A stretch of 64,000 nt of DNA, taken from positions 62,001-126,000 of the forward strand of contig JAFEBO010000003.1 in the NCBI GenBank assembly GCA_018242625.1, read 5' to 3'. The stretch is from Planctomycetota bacterium. GTDB taxonomy: Bacteria; Planctomycetota; Phycisphaerae; Phycisphaerales; UBA1924. Each line of letters opens with the position of its first letter. The first letter of the stretch is position 1. Under the pieces are notes generated by a model, which was given only the letters and a program-made list of their open reading frames with translations, ran no database searches and was not told the origin of the DNA. Below are positions 7,823 through 16,524 of this stretch, one piece after another. The translations under genes were made by a program, and so were the position numbers.

Positions 7823-9286
7823 ATGCCGAGCATCTTCGAAACCAAGCCCAAGCGCGCGATGGATGCCGCCGCGGCCCCGATTCTGCACTTTGGCCGCGGC
7901 TACCGGGCGACGGGCTTTGTGCTGGCGTTTGTGGATCTGTTTGTTTTCACAGCCTGCTGCACGTGCGCGGTGTACCTGTGGATGGTGATCGAGCGTCAGA
8001 TCGAGCCATCGACCTATCTCTCGCTCTGGCCGGTGATCGCGGTGTTTTTGGGATCGTCGGCGGCGCTCAAGCTCTACCCGGGCGTGGGCAATCATCCGGT
8101 GGAGGAATTCCGGAGGCAGGCGCTCATCATCTCGCTTGTGTTCCTGGTCTTTGGTACCGGTACCTTCATGTTCAAGCAGGGGCCGACGTATTCGCGTGCG
8201 GTCTTTCTCATCGCGTGGGCGCTGTGCGTCGTGGCGGTTCCCGTGGCGCGAACGCTGACCAAGCTGCTCTGCAAAAGAGCGTCGTGGTTCGGCTACCCGG
8301 CGGTGATATTCGCGAAGGCGGCGGCCGCGGAGCGAGTCGCGACGCAGTTGTCCCGGAATCCCAATCTGGGGCTGCGGCCGAGAGCTGTCGTCAGCGACGA
8401 ACCGGGTGCGCCTCGCTCGGTCTGCGGCGTGCCGGTCATTGATCTTGCGGGGCTGACGCACGTTTTGAGGGAGGCGGGCAAGGCTCCCTATTCGCTCGTT
8501 GCCACCGAGGGCGTGTCTCCCGAACGGCTCAAAGAACTGCTCTCCGGCCCCCTGCAGGCCTTTCGCCATGTCATCCTGATCCCCGATCTGCCGCTTCCAT
8601 CGACGCTGTGGATGACGGGGCGCGATCTTGGAGGGGTGCTCGGGCTTGAGGTGGAGCACCGGCTGCTCGATCCGGGCCGGCGGACGCTCAAGCGCGGGCT
8701 CGACCTGCTGGCACTGACCGTTCTCCTGCCGCTGTTCCTGCCGGTGCTGCTGGTTCTGGCGATTGCGATCCGGATCGATTCGCGCGGGCCGGTCTTTGTC
8801 AAACTCCGGCGCGTGGGTTACAGCGGGCGGCTATTCAACCAGCTCAAGTTCCGGACGATGGTTGTGGATTCGGACCGTGTCCTGCGTGAAACGCTCGCGG
8901 GCAATCCGGAACTGGCCGCCGAATGGGAGCGAACGCAGAAGCTCAAGGACGACCCGAGGTTGACCCGGGTGGGCCGGTGGCTCCGCCGGACGAGCATCGA
9001 CGAGCTGCCGCAGATCCTGAATGTGCTGGTTGGGCAGATGAGCCTGGTCGGCCCGCGCCCGATCACGACGGGGGAAACGGCCCGGTATGCCGAACTGGTT
9101 TCGCTTTACACCAAGGTGGTGCCGGGGCTGACGGGGCTCTGGCAGGTTTCGGGCCGCAACGAACTCGATTATGAGCAGCGTGTCCAGCTCGATGCGTATT
9201 ACGTGCGCAACTGGTCTGTCTGGCTGGACTTGTATATCGCGATCAAGACGGTCTGGGTGGTCGCGACGGGGCGGGGCGCGTATTGA
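7823..9286 (+). CDS. Undecaprenyl-phosphate sugar phosphotransferase (WbaP-like)
   Basis: Polyprenyl glycosylphosphotransferase of about 487 residues. It transfers a sugar 1-phosphate from a nucleotide sugar to undecaprenyl phosphate, starting O-antigen or exopolysaccharide units. The N-terminal half has about four or five transmembrane helices and a linking soluble domain; the C-terminal bacterial sugar transferase domain begins around RTLKRGLDLL. Diagnostic motifs are LKFRTM, RLTRVGRWLRRTSIDELPQ, SLVGPRP and PGLTGLWQVSGRN. ATG 7823 is favoured; a GTG at 7805 would add six residues. The donor sugar (galactose, glucose or an N-acetylated sugar) is not determined. It is followed after 36 bp by a GT4 gene in the same direction. 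Confidence 0.9.
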   Translation: MPSIFETKPKRAMDAAAAPILHFGRGYRATGFVLAFVDLFVFTACCTCAVYLWMVIERQIEPSTYLSLWPVIAVFLGSSAALKLYPGVGNHPVEEFRRQALIISLVFLVFGTGTFMFKQGPTYSRAVFLIAWALCVVAVPVARTLTKLLCKRASWFGYPAVIFAKAAAAERVATQLSRNPNLGLRPRAVVSDEPGAPRSVCGVPVIDLAGLTHVLREAGKAPYSLVATEGVSPERLKELLSGPLQAFRHVILIPDLPLPSTLWMTGRDLGGVLGLEVEHRLLDPGRRTLKRGLDLLALTVLLPLFLPVLLVLAIAIRIDSRGPVFVKLRRVGYSGRLFNQLKFRTMVVDSDRVLRETLAGNPELAAEWERTQKLKDDPRLTRVGRWLRRTSIDELPQILNVLVGQMSLVGPRPITTGETARYAELVSLYTKVVPGLTGLWQVSGRNELDYEQRVQLDAYYVRNWSVWLDLYIAIKTVWVVATGRGAY

Positions 9287-9322
9287 GAGAATCCTCGCCG
9301 GACGCTACACTCGGCACCTGTT

Positions 9323-10546
9323 ATGGCGGGTTTGATGCGCATCGCCTTCGTTCTTGATCGCTACGACGCTGTGGGCGGCGGGGCGCAGCGCTGGACGCAT
9401 GACCACGCCGTCCGCCTGCTCGCCGCCGGCCACAACGTGCATATTTATGCGCGCGCGATCAAGGGGGCACCGGCAAACGCCCGGACGCATGTCATCGAAC
9501 TCGGCTCCATGCGCGGATCAAGGCGGCTGCGGTTCGCCGCGACGGTTCAGAAGCTGCTGCAGGCCGAGAAGTTTGACATCGTGCACGACATGGGCGACGG
9601 CTGGCACGCGGATGTCATGATGCCCCACCACGGCATCCGTCGGTATGTCTACCGGCAGCGGAGCCGGCTTGCGCACGGCCTGGTGCGATGGGCGCGCCCG
9701 CTGGGGTTTGCTTTCCTCCCCCGATACAGGGAGTTTCGTGCTCTGGAGCGCCGGCAGTATGTGAAAGGCGGCGATTCCACAATCGTGGCGGTTTCCGAGA
9801 TGGTCCGGCGCCAGCTGCTTTCGACCTACGCGATCGACCCGGCCCGGGTCGTCGTCGTGCACAACGGCGTCGATCTCGACCGCTTCAAGCCCGACGAAAC
9901 CAACGTCAACCGCAACCGCATCCGCTCGGAGATGAAGTGGCAGAGCCGCACCATCTACCTCACGGTCGCGCACGATTTCAGGCTCAAGGGCGTGGACCGG
10001 ATCCTGGCGGCGATGGCGCACCTCCGCGGGCGCGGCAGGGATGCGGGCCTCATCGTCATCGGCGGGGGCAACATCCCCAAGTACGAACGCATCGCCCGGC
10101 AGATGGGTGTGGGCGGAGACGTCGTTTTCATGGGCGATCAGGCGGACCCTGTCCCCTACTACCACGCGTCGGACGTTTTCGTGCTGCCCACTCTTTACGA
10201 CCCGTGCCCGCTTGTCGTCATGGAGGCGCTCGCGTGCGGGCTGCCGGTTGTGACCACGAGCTACAACGGGGCGACCGAGCTCATGACACTTCCCCGCGAT
10301 GGAGTTGTGCTCAACGACCCGATGGACGTAATGGAACTGGCGCTCGCCATGCTCCGGTTCGATGAGGCCGAGACCGCCAGGCTGGCGCCCGAGCGCGCAC
10401 AGGCATCGAGGCGGCCGGACCTCTGCGCCAAGCGCATGTACGAGAAGCACCTTGAGATTTACCGGTCCCGGCTCGAAGAGAAGCGGGGAAAAAGCGCCGG
10501 TGCAGCGCGCTCGCAGGAAGTTCGGGCGACCCCCCGGCACAGCTGA
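9323..10546 (+). CDS. GT4 glycosyltransferase (WaaG-like)
   Basis: GT-B fold glycosyltransferase of 407 residues. The N-terminal acceptor domain starts RIAFVLDRYDAVGGGAQRW. The C-terminal donor domain has FRLKGVDRIL and the family EX7E motif in VMEALACGLPVVTTSYNGATE. The residues MMPHHGIRRY following the dimer-like HDMGDGW segment resemble the LPS core glucosyltransferase WaaG. A second in-frame ATG at 9335 (MRIAFV) is an equally good start. It is probably co-transcribed with the WbaP-like gene upstream and adds a sugar to the lipid-linked or core saccharide at the cytoplasmic face. It converges with the 2-epimerase gene, leaving only 10 bp. Confidence 0.85.
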   Translation: MAGLMRIAFVLDRYDAVGGGAQRWTHDHAVRLLAAGHNVHIYARAIKGAPANARTHVIELGSMRGSRRLRFAATVQKLLQAEKFDIVHDMGDGWHADVMMPHHGIRRYVYRQRSRLAHGLVRWARPLGFAFLPRYREFRALERRQYVKGGDSTIVAVSEMVRRQLLSTYAIDPARVVVVHNGVDLDRFKPDETNVNRNRIRSEMKWQSRTIYLTVAHDFRLKGVDRILAAMAHLRGRGRDAGLIVIGGGNIPKYERIARQMGVGGDVVFMGDQADPVPYYHASDVFVLPTLYDPCPLVVMEALACGLPVVTTSYNGATELMTLPRDGVVLNDPMDVMELALAMLRFDEAETARLAPERAQASRRPDLCAKRMYEKHLEIYRSRLEEKRGKSAGAARSQEVRATPRHS

Positions 10547-10556
10547 TCTTCAGAGT

Positions 10557-11642
10557 TCAAGCGAGCGCCGCGGCAATCTGCTCCGCGGCGTGTCCGTCGC
10601 CATAAAGAGGTGTCTCGGGGATTCGTGATGCGAACCGGCGGAGTCCTTCCGCGGCGATCCGGGCGGCGTCGGCGCCGACCAGCACGTTCGCCCCGGAGTG
10701 GATCAGTTCCACCCATTCGGTGTTGTCGCGGAGCGTGATACAGGGAACGGACGCGAAGAACGCTTCTTTCTGCACGCCCCCGGAGTCCGTCGCGATCAGC
10801 CCCGCGTTCCATTCGAGGCTGAGCATGTCGAGATACCCGACCGGATCGATCACGCGCAGGCCGGGGGGAAACTTGAAGTCGCTTCGCGCCGAGATGGCCG
10901 CACGCGTTCGGGGGTGGATCGGCAGGACGACGGTGTGCTTCTCGGATATCGCCGCAAGACCACCCAGGATCGATCGGAGTCGCGCGGGATCGTCCGTGTT
11001 TTCCGCGCGATGCACGGTCGCCAGGACAAAGGTCTTGGGCACCAGCTCAAGCCGCTGGAGGATCGTGCTCTGGCGGGCGGCAACGTCGCGGTAGAACAGC
11101 ATCACATCGAACATCACGTCGCCGACGCGGCGAACCTTGTCGCCCACGATCCCTTCGGTCCTCAGGTTCTGGACCGCGACGTCGGTCGGTGCGAAGAGCA
11201 GAGTCGAGAGATGATCGGCCACAACGCGGTTCACCTCCTCGGGCATGCGCCTGTCGAAGGAACGCAGCCCCGCCTCGACGTGGGCCACGGGGATGTGCAG
11301 CTTGGAGGCCGCGAGCGCACCGGCGAGCGTTGAATTCGTGTCGCCGTAGATGAGCAACCAGTCGGGCTTGTGTTCGACGAGCGCCTTTTCGATCTCTTCG
11401 AGCATGCGCCCGGTCATCCGGCCGTGCGTGCCGCCGGCGATCCCCAGGTTGAGGGCCGGGGCGGGGATCGACAGCTCCCGGAAAAAGACCTCGGACATGT
11501 TCTCGTCGTGGTGCTGGCCGGTGTGCACGAGCAGTTCGCGCAGCGGGCTCCCGGCCATGCGCGCGATGGCCCGGCTGACGGCCGCGGCCTTGATGAATTG
11601 CGGGCGGGCCCCGACGATCGTGACAACGGTCTTTTGCGGCAT
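10557..11642 (-). CDS. UDP-N-acetylglucosamine/diacetamido-uronate 2-epimerase (WecB/WbpI family)
   Basis: Non-hydrolysing UDP-sugar 2-epimerase of 361 residues. Signatures are VGARPQFIKAAAV at the N-terminus, HTGQHHDENMS, YGDTNSTLAGALAA, PVAHVEAGLRSF, PEEVNR and ATVHRAEN. WecB makes UDP-ManNAc from UDP-GlcNAc; the close relative WbpI epimerises UDP-2,3-diacetamido-2,3-dideoxy-glucuronate to the manno form. Because WbpB-, WbpD- and WbpE-type genes lie immediately beyond on the other strand, the WbpI role is the more likely reading, but the sequences of the two subfamilies were not compared by alignment. It is divergent from wbpB, with 134 bp between starts. Confidence 0.88.
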   Translation of the reverse strand: MPQKTVVTIVGARPQFIKAAAVSRAIARMAGSPLRELLVHTGQHHDENMSEVFFRELSIPAPALNLGIAGGTHGRMTGRMLEEIEKALVEHKPDWLLIYGDTNSTLAGALAASKLHIPVAHVEAGLRSFDRRMPEEVNRVVADHLSTLLFAPTDVAVQNLRTEGIVGDKVRRVGDVMFDVMLFYRDVAARQSTILQRLELVPKTFVLATVHRAENTDDPARLRSILGGLAAISEKHTVVLPIHPRTRAAISARSDFKFPPGLRVIDPVGYLDMLSLEWNAGLIATDSGGVQKEAFFASVPCITLRDNTEWVELIHSGANVLVGADAARIAAEGLRRFASRIPETPLYGDGHAAEQIAAALA

Positions 11643-11776
11643 CGGCAGAGTCTAGATCGATGTCGGACGGCATTTGGGATCCGTACAAACACCAATCATG
11701 CAGGGCCGCAGATGCGGGAACGAGCTATCATGAAGGCCCGGACGAGTTGCCTTGGGGGACGAGAAAGGACGCGGAG

Positions 11777-12847
11777 ATGGGAAGCGGGCAGACTCGGATA
11801 GCAGTGATCGGCTGCGGGGGCTGGGGAAAAAATATTGCGCGGACGATGGCGAAGACCGGCTGCCTGGCCGCCGTCGTTGATCCGAGCGAGGCGGGACGTA
11901 AGGCGGCGGCAGAAGTTGCGCCGGGAGTTCCGGTCCACGCCACGCCCGACGCGGTGCTGCAGGACGGGACCATCACCGGCGTGATGATCGCGACGCCTGC
12001 CGAAACCCACTACGCGCTTGCGTGCCGCAGCATCGAAGCCGGCAAGCACACCTTTGTTGAAAAGCCCCTGACGATCGATCTGCAGGAGGCTCGGGATCTG
12101 GTCGAGCGTGCACGCGCCGCGGGCCGTGTGCTGATGGTCGGGCACCTGCTCGAATATCACCCGGCGATTCTGAAACTGCGCGAGCTCATCGAGGGCGGCG
12201 AACTGGGCAAAGTCCGCTACATCATCTCCAACCGCCTGAACCTGGGCAAGATCCGCACCGAAGAGAACGCGCTCTGGAGCTTTGCTCCGCACGACATCGC
12301 CGTGATCCTGCGTCTGGTGGGCGCCCTGCCGATCCAGGTCGTGGCGACGGGCGGGACGTACGTCTCTCCGAACATCGCGGACGTGACCATCACGCAGCTT
12401 TTGTTTGATTCGGGCGTGCGCTCGCACGTGTTCGTGTCGTGGCTCCACCCGTTCAAGGAGCAGAAGCTGGTCGTCGTCGGCAGCAGGAAGATGGCGACGT
12501 TCGACGACATCGCCAAGGAACTGGTGCTCCACGATCAGCGGGTGGATTGGAAGGAAGGCCAGCCCGTGCCGGTGAAGGGCGAAGGTGTCAAAGTCGCGTT
12601 CGACACGACCGAGCCGCTCATGGCGGAATGCCGGGCGTTCATCGACGCGGTGGCCACCGGCCGTGCGCCTATCACCGACGGCCAGAGCGGCGTCCGCGTC
12701 CTGGAAGTGCTCCACGCGGCCCAGCAGTCGCTGATGACCAACGGCCAGCCCACGCCGATCGCACGGGGCGTGATCGAGCCGCGCGTCGTCGTCCGCCGGG
12801 GGGTGGAGCTTGCCGGCAGCGTCGGCGACATCGGTTCCCGGCCCTGA
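11777..12847 (+). CDS. wbpB: Gfo/Idh/MocA oxidoreductase, likely WbpB-type
   Basis: NAD(P)-dependent oxidoreductase of 356 residues with the Rossmann motif VIGCGGWGKNIAR at the N-terminus and the catalytic EKP (FVEKPLTIDLQEA) of the Gfo/Idh/MocA family. Downstream are GHLLEYHPA and the substrate-side APHDIAVILRL. The length fits WbpB/WlbA, which oxidises C3 of UDP-GlcNAc uronic acid to the 3-keto form. ATG 11777 follows an AAAGGAC/GGAG-like region; an in-frame ATG at 11660 would add 39 residues of unlike composition. It is followed by WbpD- and WbpE-type genes in the same direction (gaps of about 38 bp), forming the pathway operon. Substrate assignment is from context. Confidence 0.87.
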   Translation: MGSGQTRIAVIGCGGWGKNIARTMAKTGCLAAVVDPSEAGRKAAAEVAPGVPVHATPDAVLQDGTITGVMIATPAETHYALACRSIEAGKHTFVEKPLTIDLQEARDLVERARAAGRVLMVGHLLEYHPAILKLRELIEGGELGKVRYIISNRLNLGKIRTEENALWSFAPHDIAVILRLVGALPIQVVATGGTYVSPNIADVTITQLLFDSGVRSHVFVSWLHPFKEQKLVVVGSRKMATFDDIAKELVLHDQRVDWKEGQPVPVKGEGVKVAFDTTEPLMAECRAFIDAVATGRAPITDGQSGVRVLEVLHAAQQSLMTNGQPTPIARGVIEPRVVVRRGVELAGSVGDIGSRP

Positions 12848-12885
12848 GCATCTCCACCCAAGCAGTTCCATTCCGCGAGCGCCGC

Positions 12886-13503
12886 ATGCAGAAAGATCAA
12901 CCGACGTTTCCCGAAGTGAAGATCCACGAGTCCGCGTATGTGGACGCCCCGTGCAAGATCGGCAAGGGCACTCGCATCTGGCACTTCACGCACGTGATGC
13001 CCAACTGCGAGATCGGCGAGAACGTCAACATCGGCCAGAACGTGGTCGTCAGCCCCGACGTCCGGATCGGCAAGGGGTGCAAGATCCAGAACAACGTCTC
13101 GCTCTACACGGGCGTCATTCTCGAGGACTACGTCTTCTGCGGACCGTCGATGGTGTTCACGAATGTGAACACGCCCCGGTCCGAGATCAACCGCAGGAGC
13201 GAGTATTCGACCACGCTGATCAAGCGCGGCGCTTCGCTCGGCGCCAACAGCACCATCGTGTGCGGCACGACCGTGGGCCGCTACGCGTTCGTTGCGGCCG
13301 GCGCGGTCGTGACCAAAGACGTTCCAGACTACGCCATGATGATGGGCGTGCCGGCAAGACGCCGGGGCTGGGCGTGCCGCTGCGGCGAGCCGACGGGCGC
13401 CCCCGGCGCGAACGGCGAAATCACCTGCAAGCAGTGCGGCAATCAGTACAGGGAAGTGGACGGTCGGCTGACCGTCGTCAAGGAAACGCAAGTCGTTCCG
13501 TGA
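12886..13503 (+). CDS. wbpD: UDP-3-amino-uronate N-acetyltransferase, left-handed beta-helix (WbpD-type)
   Basis: Hexapeptide-repeat acyltransferase of 205 residues. It opens with the repeated hexapeptide pattern (AYVDAPCKIGKGTRIWHFTHV, ENVNIGQNVVVSPDVRIGKG) and contains the VFTNVNTPRSEINR and GASLGANSTIVCG segments seen in the WbpD/WlbB group, which acetylates the 3-amino group of UDP-2-acetamido-3-amino-uronic acid using acetyl-CoA. The C-terminal tail carries two Cys pairs (CRCG and CKQCG), a possible small zinc ribbon also present in many members. The start at 12886 is the first ATG after the wbpB stop; the frame stays open further upstream only inside wbpB. Confidence 0.9.
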   Translation: MQKDQPTFPEVKIHESAYVDAPCKIGKGTRIWHFTHVMPNCEIGENVNIGQNVVVSPDVRIGKGCKIQNNVSLYTGVILEDYVFCGPSMVFTNVNTPRSEINRRSEYSTTLIKRGASLGANSTIVCGTTVGRYAFVAAGAVVTKDVPDYAMMMGVPARRRGWACRCGEPTGAPGANGEITCKQCGNQYREVDGRLTVVKETQVVP

Positions 13504-13540
13504 GTGCGGCGCACCTGCGCCGGAGAAAAGGAGTCGTCCG

Positions 13541-14767
13541 ATGTCCAACGCGATCAATGTCCCGCTTCTTGACCTCAAAGCCCAATACGCCACGCTGAAG
13601 GCGGAGCTGGAGCCGGTTGTCCGCTCCGTGCTCGAGGGCGCCTCGTACATCATGGGCCCCGAGTGCGGGATGCTCGAAAAGGAAATCGCCGAATACACCA
13701 GCTCAAAGTTCGCCATCGGCTGCGCCAACGGCTCGGACGCGATCCTGCTCGCCCTGATGGCGCTCGATATCAAGCCGGGCGATGAGATCGTCTGCCCCAG
13801 CTACACCTTCTTCGCGACGGGCGGCTCGATCTCGCGGCTGGGAGCACGGCCGGTCTTTGTTGACATCGACCCAAAGACGTACAACATGTGCCCGAAGCAC
13901 ACCCGCGAGGTGGCCAGGCAGTGCAAGCGCCTCAAGGCGATCATGCCCGTGCACCTCTTCGGTCAGGCCGCCGACATGGATGCGCTGCTCGAGATCGGCC
14001 GCGAATTCAACGTGCCGGTCATCGAGGACTCGGCCCAGGCCATCGGCACCAAGGACAACAAGGGCGCCCCGGTCGGCAGCCGCGGCGCAATCGGCACGTT
14101 CAGCTTCTTCCCGAGCAAGAACCTGGGCGCGTTCGGCGACGGCGGCATCATGACGACCAACGACCAGGCGCTCAACGACAAGCTGAGCATCCTGCGCGTG
14201 CACGGCAGCAAGCCGAAGTACTACCACAAGCTCGTCGGCGTGAACTCGCGTCTGGACACGCTGCAGGCGGCCATCCTCCGCGTCAAGCTCCGCCACCTCG
14301 AAGCCTGGCACGCCGGCCGCCAGAAGAACGCCGACTTCTACGACAGCGCCTTCAAGGCCGCGGGCGCCAAGCTCTCCGGAGTTTCGTGGAAGGCCGATCC
14401 GTCGCCTCTCCGCATCCCGTTCCGCCCGGCGGCACCGGCGCGGCACATCTACAACCAGTACGTGATCCGCGTCCCTGCCGACAAGCGCGATGCGCTCCGC
14501 GATCACCTCAAGGCACAGAACATCGGCACCGAGATCTACTACCCCGTCCCGCTGCACCTTCAGGAGTGCTTCGCCGACCTGGGCTACCGGCAGGGCAGCC
14601 TGCCCGAGTCTGAAGGCGCCGCCAATGAAACCCTGGCGCTGCCGATCTACCCCGAACTCACCCGCGAGCAGCTCCAGCATGTCGCGAACTGCGTCGTGTC
14701 CTTCCTCGGTCTCAAGGCCGGCGCGAACGTCGAGGCGAAGACGCCCGCTCTGGCCGGCGCCCGCTGA
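13541..14767 (+). CDS. wbpE: DegT/DnrJ/EryC1 aminotransferase (WbpE-type)
   Basis: PLP-dependent sugar aminotransferase of 408 residues. It has PLLDLKAQY at the N-terminus, GCANGSDAILLAL in the cofactor phosphate site, EDSAQAIGT (Asp contacting PLP), and FSFFPSKNLGAFGDGG with the Schiff-base Lys193. A C-terminal NQYVIRV and EIYYPVPLHLQECF are typical of the family. In the pathway it converts the 3-keto uronic acid nucleotide made by WbpB into the 3-amino form, which WbpD then acetylates. GGAG upstream of ATG 13541 serves as ribosome site. It is the last gene of the wbpB-wbpD-wbpE operon and is followed by a strong terminator. Confidence 0.92.
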   Translation: MSNAINVPLLDLKAQYATLKAELEPVVRSVLEGASYIMGPECGMLEKEIAEYTSSKFAIGCANGSDAILLALMALDIKPGDEIVCPSYTFFATGGSISRLGARPVFVDIDPKTYNMCPKHTREVARQCKRLKAIMPVHLFGQAADMDALLEIGREFNVPVIEDSAQAIGTKDNKGAPVGSRGAIGTFSFFPSKNLGAFGDGGIMTTNDQALNDKLSILRVHGSKPKYYHKLVGVNSRLDTLQAAILRVKLRHLEAWHAGRQKNADFYDSAFKAAGAKLSGVSWKADPSPLRIPFRPAAPARHIYNQYVIRVPADKRDALRDHLKAQNIGTEIYYPVPLHLQECFADLGYRQGSLPESEGAANETLALPIYPELTREQLQHVANCVVSFLGLKAGANVEAKTPALAGAR

Positions 14768-14792
14768 TTCGAAGCGAAAACTGAAACGCACC

Positions 14793-14820
14793 AAAGGGGC
14801 CGTTCCGCGGCCCCTTTTTC
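14793..14820 (+). terminator. Rho-independent terminator
   Basis: Perfect 10-bp stem AAAGGGGCCG (14793-14802) / CGGCCCCTTT (14808-14817), 5-nt loop, followed by a T-rich tail that continues into CTTTTTG. It closes the wbpB-wbpD-wbpE transcript, 26 bp after the stop. Confidence 0.9.
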
Positions 14821-14871
14821 TTTTTGGAACCGGCGGAACAGGGCTTGGCCCGGTTCATCGGCAGACGGGGT

Positions 14872-15663
14872 TTAGTCCCGAGGCGCGGGATACGTGGCGC
14901 TCGTGCGGTCGGTTTCCCAGACCGTCACGCAGAGCAGCCGCGGATTGAGACGGTGGCCGCTCAGGGCGGAACTGAGCCGCTCGAAGCACACCCGCGCGAT
15001 GTTCTCGACCGACGGCAGAAGGCCGCCCTTTTCGACGTTGAACTCCGCGGTGTCCTCGTTCAGGTGCTTGTGATCAAACGGACGGATGATCTCGGAATCG
15101 ACAATCGACTCAAACTCCGCGAGCATGAAAAGTGGCGCTTCGGAGATCCCGATCCGCACCGCCGGCTCGACGACGTAGTTGTGGCCGTGCCCGCGGGGGT
15201 TGTTGCATTTGCCGTAGAGCCTGAGGTTTTCTTCATCCGAAAGCCGCGGGGAGTGCAGACGGTGGGCCGCCGAAAAGTCGAATTTCTGCCGGACGAGTAT
15301 GGAGCCCGCGTCGCTCATTTCGAGCGAATAGTAAGGGCTGAGCGAAAGCCGCAGTGCCCGCAGCGAAACCGGAAGAGCCCGACGCAGCGCCTCGGCGGCG
15401 TTCGCGAGCACCTCGGCCGGAGGCCGCCCGCTTCCGGCGGCTTCTTCAACCATCGGCACAACATGCGAGCGCACGGCCTTGTCGACCGTCTTAATGTCGA
15501 TCACGTAACCGGTCGCATCGTTCACACCGGCCCGGCATTCAACAGCACACTCATACCACCGCGCGAACCCCGCCATGGGGGGAATTCCTGCAAAGCCGTT
15601 CGTGCCCGGCGGCCCGGTCTGGTCGTTCAGCGAAAAACGAACTATGCGGGTGAGGATGTGCAA
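14872..15663 (-). CDS. 6-pyruvoyl-tetrahydropterin synthase/QueD-like protein with tandem T-fold domains
   Basis: About 263 residues in two T-fold halves. The C-terminal half (about 122-263) carries the zinc and catalytic residues of the PTPS/6-carboxytetrahydropterin synthase family: FSAAHRL (His134), GKCNNPRGHGHNY (Cys153, His159, His161), PFDHKHLN, PSVENIA and VTVWETDR. The N-terminal half (VRFSLND..., VIDIKTVDKAV) keeps the fold pattern but lacks the zinc histidines. The family acts on dihydroneopterin triphosphate in queuosine or pterin synthesis. The start is uncertain: no ATG lies near the expected N-terminus, and TTG 15663 gives LHILTRIVRF, matching how tandem homologues begin. The open frame extends to 15900, but that part overlaps the divergent peroxidase gene. 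No other queuosine gene is nearby. Confidence 0.82.
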   Translation of the reverse strand: MHILTRIVRFSLNDQTGPPGTNGFAGIPPMAGFARWYECAVECRAGVNDATGYVIDIKTVDKAVRSHVVPMVEEAAGSGRPPAEVLANAAEALRRALPVSLRALRLSLSPYYSLEMSDAGSILVRQKFDFSAAHRLHSPRLSDEENLRLYGKCNNPRGHGHNYVVEPAVRIGISEAPLFMLAEFESIVDSEIIRPFDHKHLNEDTAEFNVEKGGLLPSVENIARVCFERLSSALSGHRLNPRLLCVTVWETDRTSATYPAPRD

Positions 15664-15740
15664 ACTGGCATCCCGAACGTCGAGCCGCGGTACGATAGTG
15701 CCGCGGCGAACGGAGAGGAAATTGCCGCAGGAGTGCGAAC

Positions 15741-16502
15741 ATGCTGACCGCCTGGACGACCGTGGCTCTTTGCGCAGGCCTGACTGTCGCCGATCCCGCG
15801 ACGCAGCCCGCTTCGACACCCGCCCCAGCAACGCCGCCGTCAACCACCCCCACCCCCGCCCCAGCCCCAGCCCCAGCTCCAGCTCCCAACCCGGCCCCAA
15901 GCCCCACTCCGGGCACGGGTTCGGCTCCCGCCTCGACGCCCGGCACCGGGCCCGCGGCGCAAGCTCCGGCCGATGCCAAGTCCGCCGCAGCGGACTCGTA
16001 TGTGCTGGGCTTCACCATGAAGGACATCGACGGCAATGATGTGAGCCTCGAGCAGTACAAGGGCAAAGTCATTCTGATTGTCAACGTGGCGAGCAAGTGC
16101 GGCTACACGCCCCAATACGCCGGACTTGAAAAGCTCTACAAGGACAAGGCGGGAAAGGGCTTTGTGATTTTGGGGTTCCCCTCCAACGACTTTGGAGAAC
16201 AGGAACCGGGTACAAACAGCGACATCAAGCAGTTCTGCAGCTCGAAGTACAACGTGACCTTCCCCATGTTTTCCAAGATCGGCGTGCGCGGGGACGAGCA
16301 GCATCCGCTCTACAAGAAGCTTTCCGCCCAGCCCAAGCCTGTCGGGGGAGATCCGGGCTGGAACTTCACCAAGTACCTGGTCGATCGTGACGGCAATGTG
16401 GTGGCCCAATTCGATTCCCGTACCAAGCCCGAGAGCCCGGTTCTGGTGAAGCGGATTGATGAACTGCTCGCCGCCACGCCCTCTTCATCCTCCGGCCATT
16501 AG
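15741..16502 (+). CDS. Glutathione peroxidase-family thiol peroxidase, exported
   Basis: A 253-residue protein. Residues 1-18 look like a short signal sequence, followed by a low-complexity Pro/Ala/Thr linker (about 20-80) and then a complete GPx domain. Motifs are VNVASKCGYTPQY (catalytic Cys120 in place of selenocysteine), LGFPSNDFGEQEPG (the conserved Gln is in this segment) and WNFTKYLVD (the conserved Trp and Asn). Cys166 lies where thioredoxin-dependent members keep a resolving Cys. It would reduce hydroperoxides in the periplasm using a thiol partner. The GPx core is normal in length; the Pro-Ala linker, encoded by CCA-GCC-type repeats, probably tethers it to the envelope or spaces it from the membrane. 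It is 22 bp upstream of lptD. Confidence 0.9.
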   Translation: MLTAWTTVALCAGLTVADPATQPASTPAPATPPSTTPTPAPAPAPAPAPNPAPSPTPGTGSAPASTPGTGPAAQAPADAKSAAADSYVLGFTMKDIDGNDVSLEQYKGKVILIVNVASKCGYTPQYAGLEKLYKDKAGKGFVILGFPSNDFGEQEPGTNSDIKQFCSSKYNVTFPMFSKIGVRGDEQHPLYKKLSAQPKPVGGDPGWNFTKYLVDRDGNVVAQFDSRTKPESPVLVKRIDELLAATPSSSSGH

Positions 16503-16524
16503 AATCAGGTACTATCCCGCAGCA

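Noticed and set aside
12439..12885. Longer start for the WbpD-type gene
   Set aside because: The extension lies within wbpB in another frame and has Arg/Gly-rich shadow composition.
15835..15960. CCAGCC-type repeat as a CRISPR or mobile repeat
   Set aside because: It encodes the Pro/Ala linker of the glutathione peroxidase in frame and has no spacers.
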